DNA of 64,000 bases from Antennarius striatus (GCF_040054535.1 NC_090797.1:4283501-4347500); one strand, 5' to 3'. Positions 13,722 to 27,060 are shown, counted from the stretch's first letter. Numbers and translations are program-made. The notes: generated by a model not told the origin, from the sequence alone.

Positions 13722-16390
13722 TGTCTGTTTACATGCATTTTTAACATGTTTTAGCGCCTCTTTGTCTTGGTCTGCGCGACTTGCGACATCAGCTCTTTTT
13801 ATTGTGTTTGTCATCTGTGTGCGTCGGTTATGATGAATCGATGTGTGTTTATTACAAGGAGCGCACCAGAGTTATTCAGCACAGGGACAGCCATTGTGTT
13901 AAATCAAATTTGCACCGTCTGGCGAGGTTGTGTGGACGGATGTTAAAAAAAACCCTGCTTTTTGTGTGTGTTTGTTTATTATCACCGTTAACGCTCCTTT
14001 CATTCAGGCCTCAGGAAATGTCCGATCCCGTTTAAAATGAAAGTTTAACCCCAAGAATGAGAGAAGGTTGTTGTTGTAGTTTGTGTAGCTGCATGACAAC
14101 GAGTCAGAGGGTACGAAACAAGAAACCAAATTGACACATTCTTTAGGTGTTGTGTTGCTCCTCGTCAGCAGGTCGTCTGCGTTCACAGTGGCGTCTCGAC
14201 ACACAAACGTCCCACTGCTCAAACCAAAACGGTCCAGATGTTTGAACGTCGTCACGGACGAGAGGAAAAATCTGTCTGTTTATTTACTGAGTGACGAGTT
14301 CCTTCACAGATGGTGTTTAACAAGAAAGAAGAAATCTGTGGGATATGATTATGTAAAGAAAAAGGATCCCATAACACATAATTTTACACATATTTAAAAC
14401 CGTGCGTCAGCGGGACACGACAACGACATTGTTTGTGGTCGTATCTGACAGCTGAGTGTGTAATGCTGAGGAGGATAACGCAATCCGAGATCGATAAAGT
14501 TTTGCTCAAATGAAAGGTCGCGCCCCTTTTTCCTGGAATTGCCTCAGTTAGCCAATGAAAATCCAGACGCCCCCTAGAAACTCCAACTAAGGAGAACAAG
14601 TTTGTGTGATTAAAAAGCCGCTGTGTGTTTTTTTTCCTTGTCAGACGGAGCCGGAGTGTAATGAGGACAGAAGAAGAAACGAAGAGGATGAGAGAGAAGA
14701 GGAAGAGGAAGAGAAGGAGGAAGAAGAGGAGAGGAGCAGCGACGAAGGTTTCATGGGAATGACGCCACTGCTGCAGGCTCACCACGCCATGGAGAAGATG
14801 GAGGAGTTCGTACACAAGGTAGTTAACACACACACACACACCATCTGCTTCTCATGAGGACGTTTAAAACCGATTGCTGTTCTTCCGGTTGTTTCTCTGA
14901 ATGAAAATCTGTTCCTTGGTGTTCAGGTGTGGGAGGGCCGCTGGCGCGTCATTCCCCACGACGTGCTCCCTGATTGGCTGAAGGACAACGACTACCTGCT
15001 CCACGGCCACAGGCCCCCGATGCCTTCGTTCCGCGCCTGCTTCAGGAGCATCTTCAGAATCCACACCGAGACGGGGAACATCTGGACACATCTGCTAGGT
15101 AGAGTCAGCGCACCCCCCCAACCTGAAGCTGAACACGACCAGGCTGTTTGGGTCTGTCTCTGCTGCCATCCAGTGGTCAAATTTAGGAACTGCACCCACA
15201 TGTGGCTCTGGTTTCAATGAGATTCTTAAACCGATAATGACACTATTGATCCCTTTTAATCAGTTTATTCTTTATATATTGTAGTTTAAATGTGCTCTAA
15301 TTGGTCTGCACCTCCGTCTGGACCTGTATGGATGTATTTATTTCTGGTTAACTCAGCAAAGGGGCAGCAGCTTTTTGATTTTGATTAATTCATTTCCCCT
15401 TCTCTCTCTCCTTCCATGTCCTTCCTGCAGGCTGTTTGTTTTTCCTCTGTTTGGGTCTGATGTACATGTTCAGACCCAACATGTCGTTCGTGGCTCCTGT
15501 CCAGGAGAAAGTGGTGATCGGGATGTTTTTCCTTGGCGCCATCCTCTGCCTGTCCTTCTCCTGGCTCTTCCACACGGTCTACTGCCACTCCGAGGGCGTC
15601 TCCAGAGTCTTCTCCAAGTAAGACGCTAACGCCGCTAACCTCTTACTGTGGGTCGTTGGGTCAGGAAGTTGTTTCCTCCGTATGAAACCTACTCTGTTTG
15701 TATCCAGGTTGGACTACAGCGGGATCGCCTTCCTCATCATGGGCTCCTTCGTGCCCTGGTTGTACTACTCCTTCTACTGCTCCCCTCAGCCCTGCTTCAT
15801 CTACCTGATAGTGGTGTGTGTATTGGGATTGGCCGCCATCACTGTCTCCCAGTGCGACTTCTTCGCCACACCGCAGTACAGAGGAGTCCGAGCAGGTAGA
15901 GTGACGAAGACGTGACACCGGTATTTTATTTATCCTTACTCGTCTTGATGAGTTTCAAGTTTTCCCCGCCTCTCATTCTGTTCCCAGGGGTGTTTGTGGG
16001 CTTGGGTCTGAGCGGCGTGGTCCCCACCCTTCACTTCATCATCAGCGAGGGTCTAATCAAAGCCACCACCATGGGTCAGATGGGCTGGCTGTTGCTAATG
16101 GCGACGCTCTACATCACCGGGGCGTGTCTCTACGCCGCTCGCATCCCCGAGAGGTTCTTCCCGGGCAAGTGTGACATCTGGGTAAGCGAGGAACGGACGC
16201 CACGTTTTCTCTCTTTCATTCACGTTTCGCTCACTCTTTTCTCTCTGTCCATCTTTCCTAGTTCCACTCGCACCAGCTGTTCCACATCCTTGTGGTCGCC
16301 GGGGCGTTCGTCCATTTCCATGGCGTCTCCAACCTCCAGGAGTTCCGCTACACGGCGGGAGGGGGCTGCACTGAGGACGGCGCTCTCTAA
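8695..16390 (+). CDS. adipor2: Adiponectin receptor 2
   Basis: A seven-transmembrane PAQR-family receptor with an intracellular N-terminus. Family members bind adiponectin and have zinc-dependent ceramidase activity. Exons: 8695-9008 (N-terminal, start unresolved), 14645-14818, 14927-15098, 15431-15617, 15708-15895, 15988-16181 and 16262-16390 (TAA). All have AG/GT borders and matching phases. The last six exons encode 347 residues and include DEGFMGMTPLLQAHHAMEKM, SWLFHTVYCHS (first zinc histidine) and SHQLFH (the other two). The C-terminus GGGCTEDGAL resembles ADIPOR2 (GGGCSEEDAL) rather than ADIPOR1. Exon 2 carries an unusually long Glu-rich run before DEGFMGM. Downstream lies a 1.7-kb 3' UTR. 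Identity is secure; only the N-terminus is uncertain. Confidence 0.95.
12576..12654. repeat. (TG)n microsatellite
   Basis: About 79 bases of almost pure TG dinucleotide with a single GC interruption near 12601. Confidence 0.97.
12789..12852. repeat. (TG)n microsatellite
   Basis: TG dinucleotide run with TCTG interruptions at both ends. Confidence 0.95.
12919..12956. repeat. (CA)n microsatellite
   Basis: About 38 bases of AC repeat. Its orientation is opposite to the TG tracts on either side, so single-stranded DNA here could pair with 12576-12852. Confidence 0.95.
13067..13086. repeat. Short (CA)n tract
   Basis: Ten units of AC following GTGAGGCTATTAG. Confidence 0.85.
13241..13289. repeat. 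Tandem CTTTTCTAAG short repeat
   Basis: About four imperfect copies of a word built on CTTTTCTAAG, spaced 10-15 bases apart. Confidence 0.75.
13667..13720. repeat. (GT)n microsatellite
   Basis: About 54 bases of pure GT followed by CTGTCTG. It produces an artefactual Cys-Val polypeptide ORF. Confidence 0.97.
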
Positions 16391-18080
16391 CGCTCAGACA
16401 CACACACTCTGACTCTCATTCACTCACACACCTTTCGGGGACACAGTGGTTCTGATAATACGCACAGAGAGACACATAAACTAGCTCCGCCCCCAGACCG
16501 CAGACTGCTGCGGGTCTTCTGGTGTGTTTGTGATGCACAGGATGTCCTCAGGGGGGCGTCGTTAGAACCGATCGGAGGGTCTCTGCTCTCTTTCTGTCTC
16601 TCTCATCTGTCCAAACGCCTTCAGGCTCCAGCGAACATAACACCACTTTATGACGGCGAGTTTCCTATACCGGTTCTCCAGACACCTCCCTCTGCGGGGC
16701 GTTTCTGCGTTTGTTTCCGAAGGGCGACAAGGAGTTAAAAGCCTCTGTTCCGTTTTCCTTCACCTTCTTCTGTGGTGCGTTCTGACATTTTTGGGAATTT
16801 AATGGTGTGATTTGAACAGGAAGCTTTACAGACGACACGGTTGGGTGCTTATTTCGCTTTCGAGAGCGTTTGATGCAAAAAAAAAAAGAAAAACGGTTGA
16901 GTGGATTTCTTCCAGAATGGTGAATCTTGCTGGTGGAAATGTTGTGAACTTGGAGTGGACGAGGGCTTAATAGTCACTTTTAACATTATATATATATATA
17001 TATATATTAAAAAAAAACTTTTCCATGTAAATAAGATTTCTTAATTTTTGGGGTATAGATTTGTATTAAATATATATGAAAAAAGAAAAAAAAAGAATAA
17101 TAACTAAATATGAAGAGGAGGATAGAGGAGTGTTCAATGCTCTCACAGCACGCTGGAGAAAACAGTACTATTTAGTCTGGTTATGCAATGAGATTTGGGG
17201 GCGATGTGGGGCGTATGAGACACAACCTCTGGATCTTATCAAACTCACAGCAACTTCCAGACTCACTGCTGGTTGTCTGGTGTAGGAAGCAACAACTCTA
17301 GACTCACTATTCTGGCCTTAAAATGTCGGAATGCGAAACAGCAGAAAGATTTCTGCTCACTTTCCGTCACGTTTGTGCAAAAAGAAAAAAAAACAAATAT
17401 TGAGTCCAAATTCTAATATTTAAATAAGGACATTAGTTTTAGCCATTTTTGACACATTTGTATGTCACAGTTATAAGTTTATTCTCTTCTGTGACATCAT
17501 AAATTGTTTTTTAAAAAAACACAAGGACACCTGGAAGATATTTTTATAAGATACCAGTCAAGTGTCATGTTAGTAAAACTGCAGCACAAACGCAGTTGAA
17601 TCGTCTTCCTCTGTGACACCTGATAAGATTCACCTCCTCACACAATGATACGCCTGGTGTTTTGTTTGATTGTGTTATAATTTATATTCTATTTTTGCAA
17701 GCTTTAATTTCACTTCTTTTTTCTTTATTTCATCAGGAGATCATGAGGTGAGAATCTGTCCCACCTTATAAATGGCAAAAAAAACCAACAACACATTTGA
17801 AATTCTGAATTTATAATAAGGTTTACATCTGATCATGATTTTCAAGTATCTGTTTCACAATGTTTTGTTTTCTGACCGAGATTGAAGTGATCAGCTTCTC
17901 TTCTCTGCATTTCAGATTTTTTTTTCTCAATTCTTTTGTTTGCTATTTTATCGTAATTTATTTCTATTGGGGGCGCATATTGTCTGTTGAAGCACTTGTT
18001 TACTTTCCAGTGCGAGTGTTTCGTTGCAATAGACCTTTATATCTGTATTCTAATAAAAAGGTTTTTTGAACGTCACGTCG
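16391..18080 (+). other. adipor2: adipor2 3' UTR with polyadenylation signal
   Basis: Non-coding sequence directly after the TAA. It becomes strongly AT-rich after 16900, includes a (TA)n run near 16988-17007 and ends at AATAAA (18052-18057) followed by GT-rich sequence typical of a cleavage region. The UTR extent is inferred; earlier AT-rich hexamers could also be used. Confidence 0.7.
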
Positions 18081-19945
18081 TCTCAGTTCGTGCACAAATC
18101 TGAACCATGACGTCACTCCTGGATAAAGTACTGTATGTAAAAAATCTATTAATTGGCTATTTGGAATTTAAATTATAAATATTAGATTATGGGAGGACGA
18201 GAATCTCATAATTAAGATGAATAAAACACACCTCAGTTAGCAAGAGATGCTAAGCCGTGAACCGATGCTGAGGACACTTCCGGTCGCCATGATACCTTCA
18301 CGTACCGTGGAAGATTTTGGCTTCGGGGAGAGGCGTGAGTTGTCAAACAGGTAAAGGAGCCAAGCAGGGAGAGCTGCAACAGAAAATATATGGACATTGA
18401 CACATGACGTGACTTCTTTTCTTCCATTTGAATCTGTTTTTCGTAAGTGCATATCTTCATCCGCGTTCAGGTGTTCTAACGGCATCAGAGGCCCGATGAA
18501 CGGATCAAGAAGTCTGTGTATGTTCTCAGTTAACCCGGTCATGGTTATCCAATGTTGTTTAAGTCAATCCACTGGACTGTAACAAAGTTTCTGGAAAACG
18601 TTTCAACTCTAATCCAAGAGGCTTCGTCGGTTCTGACCCCGCCCCCCCAGTCCACTGGAGGCATGAAGCGCCGACACCACACAAACTACATATCCCATAA
18701 TGCAGTGCAACAGCTACCTTTGCCGAAAGATAGATGACATGGGAACATTCCTTCATCATTCAAGCCAAGCGTCTTTTACTGTCTGCAAAACTGAGGTACA
18801 GTATGTCCTTGACAACGGCGGAAAGAAAAGTGGATTCTGAAAACAGCGTTTCAAACCGACAGGAAGCTGAGTTTAAGTTTACTGACATTTCCGGTAAACC
18901 CGTGTGACTTATTTGTGGCCCTAATGTAGCTGTAATGAATTAATTCAATCCAAGATAACCTAAAAAAAAAACCAACTGAATGCACACCAGAAGCTACAGA
19001 AAGTAAAGGAGTTAATTTCTCGGCAGACTTTTGTCATCAGAGCGAATCAAAGGAGATCCGTAAATAGTTTGAGTAGAAATATGTCATAAATGAACTACTG
19101 TACACTGCAAAACATTCACAAAATGCTATGTGATCTTTTCCTTTTCTTCTTTAGATGTTTCTTGAAAAAAATAGTGTTGTGTTTGAATGATGTATGTGTG
19201 TCTATGTTTTATGATCGTAAGATGTGGGCAAACCATCCAGAAAAAAAAGCTTCACCTCTTTCTCTTGAATAAAATGTCTTGAGTCTATTAATCAAAGCAC
19301 AATGATTATGACATCCCAGGAACGAACATTCCCGAGTTTAGCCGAGTCGAGAGGTGACTCGGTGTTTCACCAAGTTTGGCTCGGCTGAAACAAGCTTTGA
19401 TGACGGTCTTTCCGTTCTGTGACGTCACCAGAAAATGAAGCCGGTGGATTTCTGGCTCCAGCGCAGGTTGGAGAAAATGGACCGGAAGCGTGTTGGTGGC
19501 CGAAAACCAGCAAACACCTGTTGATCAAAGATTATCCCACTAAGATATTCAGGAGCTCCAGCAAGGCTGGTTAAATGTTATTCACAACACACTGGAGAGA
19601 ATCTAAAAACAATGGCATTTGATCCTGTAACCTCAGATTTAAGTTCCACCTCTCATCTCTCTGAGCTTTACCTTCAGCTGATACAATCTTGTTTAAAATT
19701 TTTATTTATGGGATTCACAGCCCTGAGGAGGAACCAAAATTGGAACGTGTCCCAAAGTTACCACAGGTGGAGGAAACATGACCAAAAGGTGTATGTAACC
19801 AGGTTGAGAAACAATACCCCACTACAACGACAACCTGATTGTATCCTCTCACCCTCATTTTTTTTTTTTTTTACTTCTTGCACTATTTAACTGTACCAAC
19901 TTCTGCTTCAGATGAAAATGTTTGAGCCTTCTTGTTGGTTTTAAC
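18081..19945. other. Intergenic spacer, no confirmed gene
   Basis: AT-rich sequence between convergent adipor2 (+) and yeats4 (-). Minus-strand ORFs at 18237-18542 (101 codons) and 18233-18460 (75 codons) overlap. They surround the reverse complement of an ETS-like CACTTCCGGT word near 18275-18285, next to an ATGGCG start context. I recognise no protein family, so these are not annotated as genes. Confidence 0.4.
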
Positions 19946-20117
19946 CAGGGCTTTGAACCAGAAATTTTTTGCCAATCGGTTCGTTCCGAACAGAAACGTA
20001 ATTATAACATTTCCGGTGTTGCGTTCCAAACATAAACTGACGTTCTGAACCGGTTAGAACAAAAAAAAAGAAATTCCTGAACCGGTTAATAACGTTCCTT
20101 GTAAATATGAATATGTA

Positions 20118-20939
20118 GGTGCGGTATTTTACGCACCATTAGACGCGCTTAAAAGTCTTAAAATGTCTCAAAAATCAACGCTGCGCCTTTTAACATTAAG
20201 CGTCTAATGTGTACACTGAGTTCAGAAATCTGTAAACATGCTTTTGTGTGACTTTTTTTGGATATATACAATTTCCTCCGGGATTATTAAAGAATCTATC
20301 AATCTTTAGTCAGCGATCCGCCAGATCGACCATTGTCCGCCGACATAGGACGTATTACGTCACTACGTACGCCGGCAGCGATGGACCAATCAGAGAAGAG
20401 GACGCGCGGCTCCGTCCGGCACACCCCCGGTAGGTACCGGTGTAGGGGGTATGCCGGGACTGCACCGCAGGTATGCTGTTAACCACATTTGTTTGGCTGA
20501 AGACCCCCGACGCAGGGCTGGGGGGCAGTGCGGAGGAGTTACACCCCCACAACATGTGGTGGACTGTGGATCCTGGACTAACGTGTCTGCTTCGACTTTT
20601 GTCCGGTGTTTCTCTGAAGCCGGCATCATGACCGGACAGACACCCGGAAACCAGACGGTCAGCGGTAGAGAAACTACCGAGATATTCAATGAGGACCGGA
20701 GATGAGGACTTTAGCACAGATTTATCAAAAAATAATGAAATAAAAACATATTTAAAAAATAATGTCGGTGTATTTTCTTTAAATTTAAATAGGTAGTACA
20801 ACACAGTTCGACCACACTCACCTTTTGCTTCCGTTAACAACCATGGACCGAGTGTCCGGTGAAAGTACAGAAATAAACTCCATCATTTAGACTGCGTCTC
20901 TTCATACAATGAGACGAATGGTGCGCAAAATACGGTAAC
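20118..20939. mobile_element. Nested older DNA element inside the hAT copy
   Basis: Inside the hAT, GTATTTTACGCACCATT (near 20124-20140) recurs inverted as GTATTTTGCGCACCATT (rc of about 20916-20934), matching at 16 of 17. The left end continues into GACGCGCTTAAAAGTCTTAA and CTGCGCC words, which I recognise as typical of a family of fish MITEs. Between the ends is a GC-rich, CpG-rich core (20310-20680) unlike the flanks. The outer boundary is approximate. Confidence 0.6.
20310..20680. promoter_or_regulatory. CpG-rich promoter-like core within a transposon
   Basis: This GC-rich block sits in an AT-rich element. It carries a CRE-like TTACGTCA (20355-20362), a CCAAT box within GACCAATCAG (20386-20390) and many CpGs. 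Promoter function is inference from motif content only; no transcript is visible. Confidence 0.3.
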
Positions 20940-21464
20940 TTAAGGACTTTTAAATTGGCAACTAAAGCAATTGGTTTATATACTATAGACTATAATTATA
21001 GATTTAAGACAAGAATAACTTCCACCATGTCATTTATTGCTGAACAACAGATCTCCATTGTTCTTCTCCCACAGCTCAGTATTGCTACAAAGCGCTGGCA
21101 GTACGGGAACACACTGCTCTGAAAATGACTGCAGCCACTGAGTTCATGTCTCAATCATACATTTTCAGACTGACACACTGCAGTGTTTACCTGTTATGAT
21201 TAAATGGTGACTGGGAGACCTCCCTTTTCCTAACTGCTGCTGATAGCCGCTACTTCTCTCTGCTCTCATCCCGCATCCAGTGAATGACGGAGTGAAACAT
21301 CAGGTCAAATATTTTTTTCAAGAACGAAAAAAAAAACCCGGTATTAACTGGTTTACAATTATTTTCTGTTCTGGAACATTAAAAAATATAAAGTTTTCGG
21401 TTTTGTTGCTGCCAAAATACCAAAAGTTTCCGGTTTTCGTTCCATGAACCGGTTCAAAGCCCTG

Positions 21465-22344
21465 TTTTTAACCCACAACTTTGACACTTTTATACAAGAA
21501 TCTCCTCACTTAAAACTCCCTACAGGTCTTTATTTGGACGGTAACAATCGTTCAAAAATGATGTAAAAACACCAAATTCTCATCACCAGTTTTCGGCTGT
21601 ACTTTTCTCATAAAATTGAATCGAAATATATTTCCTGTTCGTTCGATGCTTTTATTTTGAACGACCACCGGACATGAACACATATTGGTGACACTGCCCT
21701 CCTGTGGTCAATAGTTGTATTACATATTTTAGCTTTACTCAGTCTTCGTGTCCGAACCCAGACGAACAATCATCTACTTTACCTTTAGGAAACTCTAACG
21801 AGAATGAAGATGGGGGGGGGGGGTACTGCTAGTTAGCATTTCAAACCGTTTTAAGTTTGAATATATTTAAAGATAATAAGAACTGTTAAATTAAACTGCT
21901 GATCAAATATTCAGATGTCTGTTGATTGTAGGTTAAACGTTTGATTCCCTCTTGTGGCCAAAGTGAGGAACTACAAATGCTTAATTTTCATTTGATCGCA
22001 GATGAAATAGTGCGTCTGGATGGAATATCTTAAATAAACCTTCAGAAAATTATTTTAATGTTACTTTACAATCCCAACAAATCAAATATTAACTTTTAAT
22101 AACTTTTTGTTAAGATCAACGAAACGAATTAAATATTTCTTTCAAATTTGGAGTATATGGGACGCTTTTAGAGCGATATAAATAGATAATAATGATTTTA
22201 ACCGGCAACATTCTTGATTGTTGGATGGGTTAAATAAAAAATTAAAGGATGTGATTCTTAAGCTGAACTCAAACACTGAAAGAAAACAAAAACAGAAAGA
22301 CAAAGACACAAAAACTTCTAAAAGAAAAAAAAAGAAATACAACG
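21465..22344. repeat. Tandem duplication, copy 1 (right of hAT insertion)
   Basis: This segment matches 22345-22865 with many substitutions and one deletion. Shared landmarks in the same order are CACTTTTATACAA, TTTGGACGGTAACAA, TATTTCCTGTTCGTT, ACCACCGGAC, CACATATTGGTGACACTG, CCTCCTGTGGTCAAT, TACTGCTAGTTAGCA and AAAATATTCAGA or close variants. The period is about 0.9 kb once the hAT is removed. Confidence 0.85.
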
Positions 22345-22870
22345 TTTGAACCTTCTTGGTTTTGACCAGTGGATTTCACCGACAAATTTAACACTTTTAT
22401 ACAATAATCTAAAAGGGTTTGACACGTTATGAATCTCCACGCTTAAAACTCCCTAAACGTATTCATTTGGACGGTAACAAACGTTCAAAATTTAAAAACA
22501 TTAAAAACTCGTCACCAGTTTTTGGTCGTACTTTTCTCGTGAAATTTAATTACTGTACAGGTAAATAAATATATTTCCTGTTCGTTTGATGCTTTTATTT
22601 TGAGCGACCACCGGACGTGAACACATATTGGTGACACTGCCCTCCTGTGGTCAATGGCCGTTATTACACATTTTAGCTTTACCTTTGGGAAACCATAAGG
22701 AGAAGGTAGAGGGAGGCTACTGCTAGTTAGCAGTTAGCATTCCAAGCCGTTTTGCGATTGTTTAAGTTTCAGACAGTAAGACATGTTAAACTCCATTGCT
22801 GATAAAATATTCAGAAGGCTCTGGATGGTAAAAGACACAAAAACTTTTTAAAAGAAAGAAAATACATGCA
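22345..22870. repeat. Tandem duplication, copy 2 (no hAT insertion)
   Basis: Begins TTTGAACCTTCTTGGTTTTGA, equivalent to the sequence just left of the hAT at 19921-19945, and continues into the sequence equivalent to that right of it. It therefore represents a pre-insertion site. About 400 bases present late in copy 1 are missing here. Confidence 0.85.
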
Positions 22871-23309
22871 AAATAAGACATGCGTTCTGAATTCGTATTC
22901 GAACCCAGACCTCGGGTAAATGTGCTCACAACAACTTCCTGCTCGGTAAATACATGTGCTACCCTCCTGTGGCCATACTGAGCACGTAACCCGGTTGTCA
23001 CTATCAAAATAATTTGTAATTGACGGAACTAATGCGTGTTTTGCTCTTACCTTGAGAAGATGCAGCTGGATAAAACGTGCAAAAACACTGCACACTCGGA
23101 TTTCAAGCGACGCACAGTTGACTCGGCACCTGCAGGGCTCTGGAAACCGAGTCTTGAACTTGGGATCAAGAAGTGAGGCCAACGAAAACACGCATGTGGT
23201 CTGACCATCTGATGTTAATGACTGAAATTGCAACGTGCCATCATGTGTAATGATTGAAGTAAATGTCCTAGTTCATCTAATCTGAGCTGTTACAACAGAC
23301 GAAATTTAG

Positions 23310-23665
23310 ACAAGTAGCACAAAAAGATTTATTTTGTAGAAAAAAAAAATCAGACAACTTGAAAACAACAAAGGAACCAGTAACAAAGTCCAGACGTCCA
23401 TCATTGTTGACACAGTGTTGATACAATCATAATGATTTACTGTTTCTGTCCGATTGGCCTTTGGCTGAGATTAGCCGGAGCAGAAAAAACCTAATTTCAA
23501 CAGTGGAACGGATAGAACAAACTACGACACATACACACAACCAATCACAATGCAAAATATCTGGTCGCACAGCTTTTGAAACTCAACCATCCTGTCATCT
23601 ATCTGATGTGAAACTTTTTTAGAAAGTTGAATGATTCCGGTATTTGTGGTGCATTTGTCCTTTTC
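23310..23665 (-). other. yeats4: yeats4 3' UTR
   Basis: Minus-strand sequence after the yeats4 stop codon, reaching AATAAA (complement of 23328-23333), about 335 bases beyond the stop. The UTR limit is inferred from this signal. Confidence 0.65.
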
Positions 23666-25645
<1,980 letters not shown>

Positions 25646-26089
25646 AGTCCGGTAGCGAGAGTGAAGTTGAGACCGTGGCCGACCCTAAAGGACTCTTTTT
25701 ATTCCAAGGAGTGAATCAATATTTAGTAATAAAGCCATTTGAGCATTGTAAACACACTACATAGCCGTCCGTATCATTTCAAACGACCACTCTAACAACC
25801 ACCGGAATCGCAGAGTGCATCGCCTAAAACTGGACGGTTAGAATGTTGGCAGTGCGAAAACAAAGGTTCCGCCACTCGGACGTCTTATATGAGCAAGTAG
25901 CTCATTAAAATATTTTCGATCGATATTTCGACTATGTTCACGCATTTCGATTACAATGTTTTTGGTCGACTGAAAATGTTAATAAACCCCAAACCTAAAC
26001 ATTTAAGACGGTAAAAAGGGAGGTCTTGGCTTTCTAGTTAAATACAGTATCTACTTGTGCACATTTTTTGGGCACTAGAATTAGAATTA

Positions 26090-26440
26090 TTCTGTAATGA
26101 CAAATGAAAAATGATCAGCCATTTCAATCATATCATCTGTTGATATTCACATTTTTGTGCAGCAACAGGCACAGCTTCCCAGACATTGTTCAGTGGTGGA
26201 CTGTTTTCCTTCATGGTAAAACTTCCTGTTCAAGAAGGGCCCACAACCCCTCAATGGGTTTAAGGTCAGGTGAGGGCCATGCCATTATTCTGTTATCTTT
26301 AAGGCCTTTAAGGTAGCCCACCTCCACCTTGCTGCTGTCTGCATCAAAGTCGAACTCTGTACCTGTTACTGTTCATCTGGTCCACGAAAAGCCATTCTCA
26401 TCTCATCAGGTCATAAAACTCTATTAGTTAGCCTTGCTTG
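26090..26440 (-). mobile_element. Tc1-like transposase remnant
   Basis: The minus strand encodes, with stops and shifts, a C-terminal Tc1-type transposase segment: LKGLKDNRIM, then PDLKPIEGLW (consensus SPDLNPIENLW), then a WEAV-like tail. The Glu of the DD34E triad lies in PIEGLW. No terminal inverted repeats were located, so this is a decayed fragment lying between yeats4 and cpsf6. Confidence 0.8.
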
Positions 26441-26539
26441 GAGGTTTCAATTGTGTCGTTTAATAGTGGTCAGATTTCAGCCTCAAACATGAAGCTACTA
26501 TTACCAACTATTTAATGGTTCTTTGGTTTTGATGTTGTG

Positions 26540-27060
26540 TGCGCCAGAGGAAAAGAACGTGATATGGACTGTTGACCCCAACTATTTAAAGTCCTCCACC
26601 TTTGCTATTTCTTCTCACTGTGGCCTCAGTTGTCTATCTCCACCCCTCTTATTTGTGCAAAAATATTGACTTCACCTAACCTTCATTCCTCTCCTCTCCA
26701 ATGCATGCCACCCACTTAAATGTTCCTCCACCTGCTCCCTGCTTTTACTGCAGATCACAATGCAACCTGTGAACATCATGGTTCATGGGGATGCCAGCCT
26801 ATCCATCACCACCACTAACAGGAAGGGGCTCAGAGCTGATCCCTGACCAGTCCTGCTCCTGTCACACCTTACTGTTCTGCTGCACTTTCACGTCCTGTAC
26901 TGTACAACGTACTTCTGACACTCCAGACTCCCTCATGCAGTACCACAGTCCCTCTCTGGGCCCCATCATAGGTTTTCTGTCTACAAAGTGTAGCTCCTTC
27001 TGACCTTCTCTGTACTTATCCCATCAATATCCTCTGGGCAGCATCGGTGGCACTCTTCCT
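26540..27060 (-). mobile_element. RTE-type LINE reverse transcriptase fragment
   Basis: Minus-strand conceptual translation, with frameshifts and stops, gives GSALSPFLLVVVMDR, then MMFTGCIVICSKSREQVEEH, then ALERRGMKV. These are characteristic of the thumb and palm of fish RTE-like non-LTR reverse transcriptases. The catalytic box normally reads MMFADDIVI; here both aspartates are lost, so the copy is dead. Confidence 0.8.

Larger units (their letters stand above)
9009..14644 (+). other. adipor2 intron with clustered TG/CA microsatellites
   Basis: A 5.6-kb intron between the N-terminal exon and the DEGFMGM exon. It is rich in (TG)n/(CA)n tracts and contains CpG-bearing patches near 10300-10480 and 11630-11960. 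Long ORFs here (for example 11512-11808 minus and 11942-12349 minus) have no recognisable domain or conserved splice context. Confidence 0.7.
19946..21464. mobile_element. Non-autonomous hAT transposon
   Basis: The element begins CAGGGCTTTGAACC and ends with the exact inverted repeat GGTTCAAAGCCCTG. Flanks GTTTTAAC (19938-19945) and TTTTTAAC (21465-21472) match at 7 of 8 positions, the size expected of a hAT target duplication. Several AACCGGTT-type words lie near the ends, as is usual for hAT subterminal binding sites. No BED or hAT dimerisation-domain ORF is visible in the 1.5 kb. A related empty site is preserved about 0.9 kb downstream (near 22345-22390). Confidence 0.85.

Noticed and set aside
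20355..20840. 161-codon minus-strand ORF inside the hAT element
   Set aside because: No BED finger, RNase-H or hAT C-terminal motif. It is probably open by chance in the CpG-rich core.
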